A stretch of DNA of 44,180 bases from Methanosarcina sp. UBA289 (GTDB lineage Archaea > Halobacteriota > Methanosarcinia > Methanosarcinales > Methanosarcinaceae): the NCBI GenBank assembly GCA_002496565.1, contig DAKJ01000006.1, forward strand, positions 1 to 44,180. Reading direction: 5' to 3'. Every line of letters begins with the position of its first letter. Position 1 is the stretch's first letter. The position numbers and the translations under genes were made by a program. The notes below the pieces were generated by a model. It saw only the letters and a list, made by a program, of their open reading frames with translations, ran no database searches and was not told where the DNA came from. This document shows, in pieces, positions 15,837 through 24,093 of the stretch.

Positions 15837-16810
15837 TACTTCAGCATGCGGGCGACATCCTTTGCAAAGTAAGTGATGATAATGTCAGCTCCTGCCCTTT
15901 TGATGGAAATGAGGGATTCATACACGGTTTTCTCTTCATCAAGCCAGCCTTTAGCTGCTGCGGCTTTAAGCATGGAGTACTCCCCACTTACGTTGTATGC
16001 GGCTGTGGGCATCTGGTATTCCGTCTTGACACGATAGATAATATCAAGGTAAGGAAGGGCTGGCTTTACCATTATTATATCTGCACCTTCAGCCACATCG
16101 AGGGTTACTTCCCTGAGAGCTTCATCACTGTTTGCAGGGTCCATCTGGTAAGTAGATCGGTCTCCGAAAGAATATCCTGATTCGGCGGCTTCCCTGAAAG
16201 GCCCATAGAAAGAAGAATGGTACTTTGCAGCATAGGACATGATTGGAATATTCTCAAATCCGTTGAGGTCAAGTTCTTGCCTAATCGCTTCTACCATTCC
16301 GTCCATCATTCCAGAGGGGGCTACCATATCAGCGCCTGCTTTTGCATGGCTGACCGCAATTTTTCCGAGAACCTCAAGGGTGGGATCATTCAGGATTTCT
16401 TTCGTTTCAAAATCCACAATTCCGCAGTGTCCGTGGCTTGTGTACTCACACATACAGATATCCGTGATCACCACAAGTTCATCCCCCACTTCGGCTTTGA
16501 TTCTCCGGACAGCTTCCTGCAGGACATCGGTTTCCCCATAGGAGGAACTGCCTTCCGCGTCTTTGAATGCAGGCACTCCGAAAAGGATTACTGCAGGAAT
16601 CCCGAGATCTGCAATCTCTCTTGCCTCTTTTGCAACCTCTGAGAGAGGGAAACTGTATATGCCTGGCATGGAAGAAATTTCAACAGCAGAATCGATAGTC
16701 TCATTTACAAAAATAGGCTGAACCAGGTCGTCTAGGGATAAGGTAGTTTCGCGCACTAGGTTCCTGATTTTTCCTTTTCTCAATCGTCTTAACCTGATAT
16801 CTGGAAACAT
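15836..16810 (-). CDS. hemB: Delta-aminolevulinic acid dehydratase (porphobilinogen synthase)
   Basis: Condenses two 5-aminolevulinates into porphobilinogen. Seen: 324 residues; RLRRLRKG at the start; the zinc-type metal site with cysteines 119, 121 and 129 in DICMCEYTSHGHCG; the two active-site lysines K196 (SYAAKYHSSFYGPFR) and K249 (IIMVKPALPYLD); and the C-terminal SGEYSM segment. Start: an ATG 12 codons upstream is in frame, but GAAGTGATC, nearly a full anti-16S match, lies just before the ATG at 16810 and the family begins here. The gene follows hemA closely (56 bases) and ends in a hairpin terminator. Confidence 0.97.
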   Translation of the reverse strand: MFPDIRLRRLRKGKIRNLVRETTLSLDDLVQPIFVNETIDSAVEISSMPGIYSFPLSEVAKEAREIADLGIPAVILFGVPAFKDAEGSSSYGETDVLQEAVRRIKAEVGDELVVITDICMCEYTSHGHCGIVDFETKEILNDPTLEVLGKIAVSHAKAGADMVAPSGMMDGMVEAIRQELDLNGFENIPIMSYAAKYHSSFYGPFREAAESGYSFGDRSTYQMDPANSDEALREVTLDVAEGADIIMVKPALPYLDIIYRVKTEYQMPTAAYNVSGEYSMLKAAAAKGWLDEEKTVYESLISIKRAGADIIITYFAKDVARMLK

Positions 16811-16866
16811 TTGATCACTTCTCTGTGAATTCTCTGCAAATCTCATGTAGTTTCTGATTCTTTTTA

Positions 16867-18186
16867 TTAGTTGCCTTTTTCAGAGACCCGATTTGTCATA
16901 TTTCCGCAATCGGGTTTTATTTTTTCTATATTTGCCTTTTCTTTTTCCAGGCAGAAGACCCTTGAAACTACGTCAAGGAATTCTTCATTTCCGAGTTCTG
17001 CGGCCTGGCGGAGAACTTTGGTAGGTTCGGCAAGAATTTTATTTACTATGGAATGGGTAAGGTCATCAAGTACCTCAGTTTCAATTTCCCCTATAGTATG
17101 GTAAGCACAAAGCCTGTTGACTGCTTTTTCCCTTTCCCGTATCCTTACATCGTATACCTGCCTGTAAAGGTCAGAAATGATTTTGTCTGCTTTCTGGCGC
17201 TTATACTGGAGATTTAAAAGCCTGATCTCATCCTGAATTATCTCTTCGGCTTTTTTAGCTTCCTCTTTCCTCATCTTGAGCGTCTTCTCACTGATTACCC
17301 TGAGATTGTCAATATTGCACAGTTCCACGTTAGCGAGTTCAGCAACCGATTCTTCGATATCCCTGGGATTTGCTATATCAATTAAGAGGAGTTTACGGGA
17401 TTTATCCCGGTCTTTTATAGCTTTTTCAACAATTTCTCTGGTTAAAATGTAATGAGGAGCACCTGTACCACTGATTACTACGTCAGCATCTTTAAGATAA
17501 ACCTCTACTTCATCGAGCCTGACCGCGTGTCCTCCTAGTTCATAGGCAATTTCTTCGGCTTTTTTGAAAGTACGGTTAGCAATGTAGATTGCTTCAATGT
17601 TCTTTTCAGCCAGAGCTTTTGCTACAAGGACACCGATTTCCCCTGCTCCGATCACAAGTACGTATTTTCCTGTGAGCCCTTCCAGAATGTCCTCTGCAAG
17701 ATCCACAGCTGCAGAACCTATGGAAACCGAACCCTTATTTATTCTGGTCTCGTTGCGTATACGCTTTCCGACCTGAATAGCCTTATCAAAGGCAGTATCC
17801 AGGATTTTTCCCGTTGTTTCTTTTTTCTTGCAATACGCATAGAGGTCTTTTATCTGTCCAAGGATCTGGTCTTCTCCTACAATCATAGACTCAAGCCCCC
17901 CAGCAAGCCTGAGAAGGTGCTCAAGGGATTCATCGTGCCCATAGAAATCTATAATATGGGTGGAAGCTCCCATTTCCTTTGCAAAAGAGAAAAGTACACT
18001 GCTGCTTTTGGGGGAAACAACATAGATTTCAACGCGGTTGCAGGTTTTTAACACGACACATTCGTGAACGTACTCATAATTACACAGGTGGTGGAGTAGC
18101 CCGTCCAGATCTCCGTGCCAGGCGGACTCCATTTCCTCAATTTTTGCTTTTTTATGGGATATAACCATACTTGAGATTTCTGTCAC
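16867..18186 (-). CDS. hemA: Glutamyl-tRNA reductase
   Basis: NADPH-dependent reduction of Glu-tRNA to glutamate-1-semialdehyde, the first committed step of C5-pathway tetrapyrrole synthesis. Seen: catalytic C49 in LKTCNRVEIYVV, GGLESMIVGEDQILGQIK at about 91-108, NKGSVSIGSAAVDLAE near 155-170, the NADPH fold VIGAGEIGVLVAKAL near 178-192, and a C-terminal dimerisation helix bundle with RLCAYHTIGEIETEVLDDL. The 439-residue length is normal. The substrate comes from GltX, encoded further along the same strand. Confidence 0.97.
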   Translation of the reverse strand: MTEISSMVISHKKAKIEEMESAWHGDLDGLLHHLCNYEYVHECVVLKTCNRVEIYVVSPKSSSVLFSFAKEMGASTHIIDFYGHDESLEHLLRLAGGLESMIVGEDQILGQIKDLYAYCKKKETTGKILDTAFDKAIQVGKRIRNETRINKGSVSIGSAAVDLAEDILEGLTGKYVLVIGAGEIGVLVAKALAEKNIEAIYIANRTFKKAEEIAYELGGHAVRLDEVEVYLKDADVVISGTGAPHYILTREIVEKAIKDRDKSRKLLLIDIANPRDIEESVAELANVELCNIDNLRVISEKTLKMRKEEAKKAEEIIQDEIRLLNLQYKRQKADKIISDLYRQVYDVRIREREKAVNRLCAYHTIGEIETEVLDDLTHSIVNKILAEPTKVLRQAAELGNEEFLDVVSRVFCLEKEKANIEKIKPDCGNMTNRVSEKGN

Positions 18187-18443
18187 AGAGAGCCTCCGGA
18201 TAGAATGGATAAGGGGATATAGAATTAATATAAGGAGTTAATATAAGGAATTATAAATTAAACTTTGTCCAGGACTCCTTAGCCTTTTCTCATTAAGTGA
18301 ATTTTTATCTACAGAATACTTCGAGTTAAAGTTTTCATTTGCAGAATATTTTGATTCATAGAGTATTTATGTTCAAGAAGTTTTATTTCCTTCTTGTTTT
18401 TATTCTTCGAAAGTTCTTATAGTTCTTAGCTCCCTGTCAGGTT
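18187..18443. other. Intergenic region before hemA
   Basis: 257 AT-rich bases between the precorrin-2 dehydrogenase gene and hemA. Short imperfect repeats (AGAATACTTCGAG, AGAATATTTTGAT) are present. It may contain an internal hemA promoter; no clear terminator is seen. Confidence 0.4.
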
Positions 18444-19118
18444 TTACCTGCTGGAATTTTCAAGGCAACCTGAAATTATATTGTATGCTCTTTCCGCTGC
18501 TGTTTCATAAGACTCGGAAAAGCCACTCCAGACAAACTTGCTTTCAAGAATTTTCCAGAGAATTGCCTTTCTCTGCCTCTGTTCTGCCACATGATGCTTG
18601 AGATAACTTCTAAGCTCATCCTGAAGCCGAATCATATTGGAATATTCTGGAGTTATCAAACCTTCGATCTGCTTGCGGGTGTATTTTGAGACTGCAGGAC
18701 TGTGGCCGAGAGTGGAAATACCGATTACAAGGTCGCCTCTTTTTATTACTGATGGGATTACGACACTACCTAAAGCGTCAACCTGATTAATCAAAATATC
18801 GCTCTCCCTTGCAATGGCAGTGATTTTTTGGTTAAGTTCAAAATTGCTTGTCGCGGGTATGACAATAAAAGCCCCTGAAATTAGTTCTCTGAGTTCGGAA
18901 TCCGAAGCTTCAAGCAGATCAAGCCTAACAAGCCGCACCTGTCCTGAAGCTTCAAGTTCCTGAAGGCGCTGGGAGAATTCGAGGCTGGCAACAAGAGTAT
19001 CTGCACATCCTGAGAAGAGTTCAGCTTTGCGTTCTCCAACCGAGCCTCCTCCAAAGATAACGATTTTTCTGCCAGACAGATCAAGCATAAGCGGGAGAAT
19101 ATTGTTTGTTTCAGCCAT
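18444..19118 (-). CDS. Precorrin-2 dehydrogenase/sirohydrochlorin ferrochelatase-like protein (Met8p/SirC family)
   Basis: Oxidises precorrin-2 to sirohydrochlorin with NAD+, and in bifunctional members inserts iron to give siroheme. Seen: LPLMLDLSGRKIVIFGGGSV at about 7-26, an N-terminal Rossmann fold with GGGSVGERKAELF; FIVIPATSNFELN; LINQVD, followed by SVVIPSVIKRGDLVIGISTL and GHSPAVSKYTRKQIE, the signature of the family's middle domain; and a C-terminal helical domain. The 224-residue length matches Met8p-type proteins without a methyltransferase domain. Whether it chelates iron cannot be decided here. It lies 39 bases after ahbB, and siroheme is the AhbAB substrate, so the context fits. 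Confidence 0.92.
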   Translation of the reverse strand: MAETNNILPLMLDLSGRKIVIFGGGSVGERKAELFSGCADTLVASLEFSQRLQELEASGQVRLVRLDLLEASDSELRELISGAFIVIPATSNFELNQKITAIARESDILINQVDALGSVVIPSVIKRGDLVIGISTLGHSPAVSKYTRKQIEGLITPEYSNMIRLQDELRSYLKHHVAEQRQRKAILWKILESKFVWSGFSESYETAAERAYNIISGCLENSSR

Positions 19119-19157
19119 AGCCAGGAACCTCGCAATGATAAATTTTAATGCAACACC

Positions 19158-19616
19158 TTACAGCCTGACCCCGGTTTTTTTGAACTCCCGTTCACTGAAA
19201 AAGAGGGTATAATCCTTAATTCCTGTAGCTTCTGAGATTCTGACAGCTACCTCTTTACAGTCTTCTGGAGTATAAGAGTGAACCATAGTGAACAGGTTAT
19301 ATGGCCAGTCAGGATAGCGCGGACGTTCATAGCAATGAGTCACTTCTGGGAATTTGGCCATTATTGTCCCGACTTTTTCAATTTGCTCCCCCGGGACGTT
19401 CCAGACACACATAGCATTGGCTGTTATTCCTATTGCCCTGTGCCCTATTGAAGCTGCAAAACGCCGGATTTTTCCGGCTTTCTGAAGGCGTTTAAGTCTG
19501 TCAACAACTTCCTGTTCACTTATCCCAAGTTCGGCAGCCAGACCTCTGAAAGGGGAATGGGTTAGCGGGATTCCATCCTGCACGAGCTTGAGAAGTTCAA
19601 CATCTGTTTGATCCAT
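19158..19616 (-). CDS. ahbB: Siroheme decarboxylase subunit AhbB
   Basis: With AhbA it removes two carboxyl groups from siroheme to give 12,18-didecarboxysiroheme. Seen: 152 residues of Lrp/AsnC type; an N-terminal HTH (LAAELGISEQEVVDRLKRLQ at about 26-45, then GKIRRFAASIGHRAIG) and an alpha/beta RAM-like domain with NAMCVWNVP and FPEVTHCYERPRYPDWPYNL followed by FTMVHS, the AhbB-type motif. Although built like a regulator, the family is an enzyme, and its place between ahbA and the siroheme enzyme supports that. GGTGAAAAA precedes the ATG. Confidence 0.92.
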   Translation of the reverse strand: MDQTDVELLKLVQDGIPLTHSPFRGLAAELGISEQEVVDRLKRLQKAGKIRRFAASIGHRAIGITANAMCVWNVPGEQIEKVGTIMAKFPEVTHCYERPRYPDWPYNLFTMVHSYTPEDCKEVAVRISEATGIKDYTLFFSEREFKKTGVRL

Positions 19617-19683
19617 TTTTTCACCTTATATGGATTTTTTGATAAACCTTTTTTAATAGGGTCTCATCTTTTTCATCCATTTT

Positions 19684-20232
19684 TCACCTGATATCGAACT
19701 TTACATTTATCTTGAAGAGACGCTTTGTGGGGAGATTTAACAGAGGACAGCCGGTTCTCTCCCGGATTTCGTGAATTATCTCTTCAAGTCTCTTTTTGCT
19801 GGGGGCCGAGAGGGTAAACCATAGGTTATATTTTGCAGCGTTTCGGAGGTAATTATGGGAAACTTCAGAGTATTCATTTATGAAGTTTGCAACCTCTTCA
19901 ATTCGAGATTCAGGAACTTTCAGAGCTACAAGTGTGCTTACTCCGCCCATTTTTCTAGTGTTGAGTACAGGCCCTACCCGTCTGACTGCTCCTTTCCTGT
20001 TGAGTTCTTGCAGCCTTTCAAGCACCTCGATTTCGGAGAGGCCGAGAATTTCGCCTAACTTCTCAAAGGGCTCGACTTCAAGGGGAACTTCTTGCTGGAT
20101 CTGGTTCAAAATTCTCTTATCAATCTCATCAAGTTCAAATTCAGGAACTTCTTCTTCGTAAGGCTGCATGTGAGAGGGAAAATTGGCTTTCTCCTGCTGG
20201 AGCTGAGTTTTACAGTTTTCAACTTCAATCAT
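19684..20232 (-). CDS. ahbA: Siroheme decarboxylase subunit AhbA
   Basis: Partner of AhbB. Seen: 182 residues from the chosen start; an N-terminal acidic segment, then an Lrp-like HTH (FELDEIDKRILNQIQQE, LGEILGLSEIEVLERLQELN, GAVRRVGPVLN) and the RAM-like domain with STLVALKVPESRIEEVANFI and SEVSHNYLRNAAKYNLWFTL. Start: longer frames exist (up to 74 codons more) but they run over the 3' end of ahbD; the ATG at 20232 overlaps the ahbD stop by eight bases and has AGTGATC close before it. Overlap with ahbD and proximity to ahbB argue for one transcript. Confidence 0.9.
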   Translation of the reverse strand: MIEVENCKTQLQQEKANFPSHMQPYEEEVPEFELDEIDKRILNQIQQEVPLEVEPFEKLGEILGLSEIEVLERLQELNRKGAVRRVGPVLNTRKMGGVSTLVALKVPESRIEEVANFINEYSEVSHNYLRNAAKYNLWFTLSAPSKKRLEEIIHEIRERTGCPLLNLPTKRLFKINVKFDIR

Positions 20233-21292
20233 CCTGATCACTACCATTTTTTCGAGGCCTGTATATACAGTAAGGCTCTTCTTCAAGATAATCGCCTGTA
20301 GCAGCATAAGCTCTTGCCCTACAGCCAGAACAGACTTTTTTGTATTCGCAGATTCCGCATTTTCCCTTAAGTTCGTCGGGATTTCTGAGTTTTGCAAAGA
20401 CTTCGGAGTTTTCCCATATTTCCTTAAAGGACTGTTCCCGGAGATCGCCGGCAAGTAGAGGCAGGTAGCCGCAAGGGTAGACCTTACCTACACTTGATAC
20501 GAAGCAGAAACCTGTGCCTCCGAGGCAGCCTTTTGTCATTGCCTCATAGCCATGGGTTTTAACTGAGATCTCAATGCCCTCTTTTTTTGCCTGCTGGCGC
20601 ATTATCCTGAAATAATGGGGGGCGCAGGTTGCTTTTAGCTGGATTTTCGATTCTTTATGTATCTCATAAAACCAGTGCAGAATACGCTCGTAGTCTTCAG
20701 GGGAAACCTCATCGGATTCCTCTCCCCTGCCTGTGGGCACAAGGAAAAATATGTGATACGCAACTGCTCCAATATCTTTTGCAAGCTCAAGAGTCTTGGG
20801 GATTTCCTCTATGTTGCGTTTTGAGACCGTAGTATTGATCTGGAAGGGAAAATCAGTTTTCCTTAGGACATCAATGCCTGCAAGCGTTCTTTCAAAAGCC
20901 CCGGGCATGCCCCTGAAATTGTCATGTTTCTCTGCAGTCGCTCCGTCAATGCTGATGCTGAGCCGCTGGATGCCCGCTCTTTTCAGTTTCTCCACGATCT
21001 CAGGCGTAAGAAGTGTGCCGTTTGTTGCAAGCACTACTCGAAGCCCGGCATCAGTACCATAACGCGCAATTTCAAAAACGTCAGGCCTGGTCAGAGGCTC
21101 GCCTCCGCTCAGGATGAGAATGGGTTTTCCAAGCTCTGCAACTTCATCAATGAAATGTTTAGCTTCGTCAGTTGTAAGTTCACCTGCCGGAACCGAGGAA
21201 GTGGAAGCTCCCCTGCAGTGTACGCAGTTCAGGTTGCACCCTGCAGTCAGTTCCCATGCAATAAGTCTTGGTGCATTTGTCATGGCGATCAT
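20225..21292 (-). CDS. ahbD: Radical SAM haem synthase AhbD (Fe-coproporphyrin III decarboxylase)
   Basis: Last step of the siroheme-dependent haem route: oxidative decarboxylation of two propionates of iron-coproporphyrin III. Seen: 355 residues; PRLIAWELTAGCNLNCVHCR with the radical-SAM cysteines C19, C23 and C26; SGGEPLTRP near 62-70; and a SPASM-like cysteine-rich C-terminus (KGCLGGTGFCFVSS, VYPCGYLPL, KCGICEYKKVCSGCRARAYA and a final YC). AhbC is its close relative, but AhbC proteins normally have an N-terminal extension before the CxxxCxxC and a VVWN.T.RCN motif; the short PRLIAWE.T start favours AhbD. An in-frame ATG at 21283 is an alternative start. It is the first gene of the ahb-hemAB run. 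Confidence 0.85.
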   Translation of the reverse strand: MIAMTNAPRLIAWELTAGCNLNCVHCRGASTSSVPAGELTTDEAKHFIDEVAELGKPILILSGGEPLTRPDVFEIARYGTDAGLRVVLATNGTLLTPEIVEKLKRAGIQRLSISIDGATAEKHDNFRGMPGAFERTLAGIDVLRKTDFPFQINTTVSKRNIEEIPKTLELAKDIGAVAYHIFFLVPTGRGEESDEVSPEDYERILHWFYEIHKESKIQLKATCAPHYFRIMRQQAKKEGIEISVKTHGYEAMTKGCLGGTGFCFVSSVGKVYPCGYLPLLAGDLREQSFKEIWENSEVFAKLRNPDELKGKCGICEYKKVCSGCRARAYAATGDYLEEEPYCIYRPRKNGSDQDD

Positions 21293-21684
21293 AAATTAGC
21301 TGTTTTTATTAATAGCATTCAAAGTTTAATGAGATTTACAAATTAACGATAATTAAAAAGTTAAATTCATAGCTTGAAGAGCGAATAAGATCTAGATTAA
21401 TTTACCGGGAATTTATCCAATTAAGACATGAAAGATTCAAATTTTATATCTGAAAGGTCATATTCATAAAGTAATATTAATATTCTGCCATTTCATATGA
21501 AAAATTGTGGAAAGAAAAAAACCAAATAGTAAGGGTTTTAATTTCATCCAGAGTCGTTGGCAATTTATTATCAAATAATCTATCTAAAAGTCAAAATGGA
21601 AAAATAAATTCATTAATTAGTAAACGTAAATCCAAAGCCTAGAAAACTCATTGAAGAATAAGAAATTCTCCTTTTAAACCGTAA
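21293..21684. other. Intergenic region upstream of ahbD
   Basis: About 390 AT-rich bases. The ahbD promoter should lie in its left part (an AT-rich TTTTTATTAATAGC stretch begins about 10 bases before the start codon). No ORF, RNA gene or strong repeat seen. Confidence 0.5.
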
Positions 21685-22083
21685 CTACTCCATCATTATT
21701 GGTGTCTCATTATTCCAGTATATATCTATAATGGCTGTACTCCAACGATGCAAAGATATTGAAGTTTTTTCTTTTGCCACTCCGTTATCTAATACAACTT
21801 TGAATGTATACTTTTTCTGTTCAAAAGAGTTTTTAAGATTAAACGGTTTTGTTTTTGAGACTGATTCGTCTGGACGGAGCTTATACGATTCCTTAAATAT
21901 AGATTCATTATGAGAATTGAGTATTTCAACTGATACTTCGTGGGTTCCTACATCATGGTTTCTTAACTCAAAAAAGTTCTCCTCTGCTGGACCAACAAGA
22001 AGAAATGTTAACAAATAATAACCTATGATTGCAGCTAGGGGTATGAATTACAGAAATAAAAGTAGTTTTCTAAAATTTCGCAT
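21685..22083 (-). pseudogene. Small membrane-anchored beta-sandwich-like protein with a premature stop
   Basis: A good start exists at 22083 (GGAG six bases before ATG) and begins MRNFRKLLLFL, but codon 12 is TAA (22048-22050). The same frame then continues FIPLAAIIGYYLLTFLLVGP, completing one transmembrane or signal segment, and 100 further residues with strand-rich sequence (HEVSVEILNSHNES, KKYTFKVVLDNGV, STAIIDIYWNNE) suggestive of an Ig-like extracellular domain. The stop is TAA, so pyrrolysine cannot rescue it. A TTG within the hydrophobic stretch could restart translation. Either the gene is recently inactivated or there is a sequence error. Function unknown. Confidence 0.65.
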
Positions 22084-22200
22084 TTGAAACTCCTTTATAT
22101 TTGAAATTCAACATATTATTCTGAGTTAAATAATTTGAGTCGCATATTGGGTTTTGGGATCTTCTCATTGAAAAAATGATAATGAAAACTAACTTTTTTG

Positions 22201-22866
22201 TTAAAACCATGGAAGTAATGAGTCTCCTTTTCCTTTTTCATTCCCCATCTTTAAACCATCAACTTTTCCTTCTTCATTAGACATATAATAGGATTCTGCA
22301 ATCAATTTTTTCAGCGCGGGTGTTTCTTCAGTGAAATTTGTTAAGCCCATGATTCCGTAATAAACTATAAAATAATCTTCTCGAGTTTCAAGGAAAGGTC
22401 TCTCATACACTAGAAAATATCCTGACGTTTCAGGGCTTTCATATCCTGTTGCATTAAAAGAGGTAAGGTTATAGGAATTTTCAACTTCACGCTTTTCAGT
22501 TTCTTCTTGAAGTTCTTTACTAATATTTAGCTCCTGCTGGAACACATTACCATTTTCTTCGAGATAACGATAGAGGGTATTCTCTCCTTTTAAGAATTCA
22601 GATTCATCATCAAAATACCAAACACTTATAAATTTTCCTCCAGAAAAATTACCCATCTCACAGTATGAAGAAATTTTCGGGAAAAGTGCCGTGCATCCCT
22701 GTTCACTTTTTTGCCATGCTCCAGGGATGTACCATTTTGGCATGGATTCTGAAGGAGGCAGTCCTGGACCGATCTGAATGAAATCTAGTAATAACCATAC
22801 TCCAATAACAGCAGCTATGAAAAAAATTAAAAGTGCTATCTTCTTATTAATTTTCTTATAACACAT
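22201..22866 (-). CDS. Hypothetical membrane-anchored extracellular protein
   Basis: 221 residues. Seen: a basic N-terminus (MCYKKINKK), one transmembrane segment (IALLIFFIAAVIGVWLLL, about 10-27), and a long extracytoplasmic part rich in acidic residues and N-x-S/T sequons (NFSG, NISK, NLTS, NATG, NFTE). One pair of cysteines (EQGCTALFPKISSYC) could form a disulfide. Start: the ATG at 22866 has GGAG seven bases upstream; the one seven codons further out does not. I recognise no domain. It lies in a group of small envelope proteins and is similar in style, not clearly in sequence, to the product of 24094-24618. Confidence 0.7.
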   Translation of the reverse strand: MCYKKINKKIALLIFFIAAVIGVWLLLDFIQIGPGLPPSESMPKWYIPGAWQKSEQGCTALFPKISSYCEMGNFSGGKFISVWYFDDESEFLKGENTLYRYLEENGNVFQQELNISKELQEETEKREVENSYNLTSFNATGYESPETSGYFLVYERPFLETREDYFIVYYGIMGLTNFTEETPALKKLIAESYYMSNEEGKVDGLKMGNEKGKGDSLLPWF

Positions 22867-22902
22867 ATGCCTGCTCCAGTTTAACAAAAATATAATGGGT
22901 GA

Positions 22903-23161
22903 TTAAGGTCTCACCCATGCTGACACAGTTCCAGTCCAGCTCCCTAGCGTCACATGTCTAATGGGTTCACGAACTCACGTACTTTACCCATGTTGCCATA
23001 GCTCCAGTCCAGCTTCCAAAAGCCAGGTATCGTGTGGTGGTTGTATCCCATGTATCATGCAAAAGTACGTAGTCAGTATTTCCATCATAGTATCCCATGC
23101 AAGTAACACTATGCTCACCATAGTCACCGCTGCCACCAACAGGTGTTCCGCCATTTAGCAT
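22903..23161 (-). pseudogene. C-terminal relic of a C39/papain-like cysteine-peptidase-family protein, with repeated tail
   Basis: The 64-codon frame at 22967-23161 reads GEHSVTCMGYYDGNTDYVLL followed by HDTWDTTTTRYLAFGSWTGA. The H-S-V-T..GY and later HDTW pattern resembles the histidine and Asp/Asn half of peptidase-C39-like domains in Methanosarcina secreted proteins. The catalytic cysteine half is missing, since the frame upstream soon meets a stop. After its own stop, the last 20 or so codons occur again at 22903-22958 (LGSWTGTVSAWVRP, stop), a partial tandem duplication of the 3' end. Not expected to be functional. Confidence 0.55.
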
Positions 23162-23447
23162 ACTAAGTACAAAATTTTAATTGTAACACTTAATGTGATT
23201 AATTGTTTAATAATTTGCATAGAATGTCTATGTTCAGATATCGCAAGTCTTTTTTTCAAAATAAAGATTGAAGGCACCTGTGAAATGTTACAATTCTCTA
23301 AATTTAAGTCCCAAAAACTAATCGAAATTTTGCAGATGACTTTTCTCCTAAAAATCGTGCTTCATAATTACACATTTTTTGAGGGAGGTTCTTTCTTTTT
23401 GTTTGTACTATTAACGCAGATTTTGAAAAGAAAAAACTATTCCGCTA

Positions 23448-23798
23448 TTACTCAAAATCTGAAATTTCATATAGATTCTTTCTCATTAAAAAATAAATGG
23501 AAATTATTATAATGTATCCACCGGCTATATTGAGAGAATAAGGAATAGTAATTCTAAATAAGAAAGTAATTATTGTTATTAAGAGCCACAGAATAAAGCC
23601 TATTAATGCGCTTTTCATACCGACTATGTCACTATTTTTTTCAATTCTACTCATATTCTTACTATACAATAAATAATGTCCGAAAATCACAAAAAATAAA
23701 ATAAGACCTGTCCCAAGCCATTGATCTATTTGACCCCAATATTGAGCAGTGATTATTTCGCTGCCACTTACAACTGTCCTTTCTGAAAAAAATAACAT
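23448..23798 (-). CDS. Hypothetical membrane protein with three transmembrane segments
   Basis: 116 residues. Seen: hydrophobic segments at about 28-46 (LGTGLILFFVIFGHYLLY), 63-81 (ALIGFILWLLITIITFLF) and 87-106 (YSLNIAGGYIIIISIYFLM), with a basic loop (SKNMSRIEKN) between the first two. There is no motif I recognise and no clear Shine-Dalgarno sequence; an AT-rich TATATATAAT lies just upstream, so the transcript could have a very short leader. AT-rich codon use matches the accessory region around it. Confidence 0.6.
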   Translation of the reverse strand: MLFFSERTVVSGSEIITAQYWGQIDQWLGTGLILFFVIFGHYLLYSKNMSRIEKNSDIVGMKSALIGFILWLLITIITFLFRITIPYSLNIAGGYIIIISIYFLMRKNLYEISDFE

Positions 23799-23971
23799 TT
23801 TTGTATTATATATAAATATAGGTCGTCCATCATCATGCGGTTGATGTTCTCATGATTTATTTTCCAGTGCTAGAAATGCCTTATGTTTCGTGCATCAAGC
23901 ATGTTATTGACCTTACTGAATTGCAAAAAAGGTATGATGCGCCACTAAATATGTTTTGGAACTAATATCAA

Positions 23972-24082
23972 CTAACTAATAGTGCACGACCTAAATATAA
24001 GCCAAGAATAAAATAATACGATTCCAAATAAAACTCCGGCTATTTCCTGAATTTTATTTGAAATCGAGGTCGTATCTTTCAT
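23972..24082 (-). CDS. Small single-span membrane protein (36 aa)
   Basis: Starts at an ATG with AGGTG seven bases before it, 11 bases after the stop of 24094-24618. It reads MKDTTSISNKIQEIAGVLFG and then IVLFYSWLIFRSCTIS, one predicted transmembrane helix, and ends at TAG. The strong ribosome-binding site and close spacing suggest a real downstream gene of the same transcript. The stop is UAG, so readthrough as pyrrolysine would add eight more codons before a second UAG; there is no evidence that this occurs. Confidence 0.45.
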   Translation of the reverse strand: MKDTTSISNKIQEIAGVLFGIVLFYSWLIFRSCTIS

Positions 24083-24093
24083 ACAGTTACACC

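Noticed and set aside
23972..23974. UAG at the end of the 36-residue protein as a pyrrolysine codon
   Set aside because: Only eight codons follow before another UAG, and nothing conserved is gained by readthrough.
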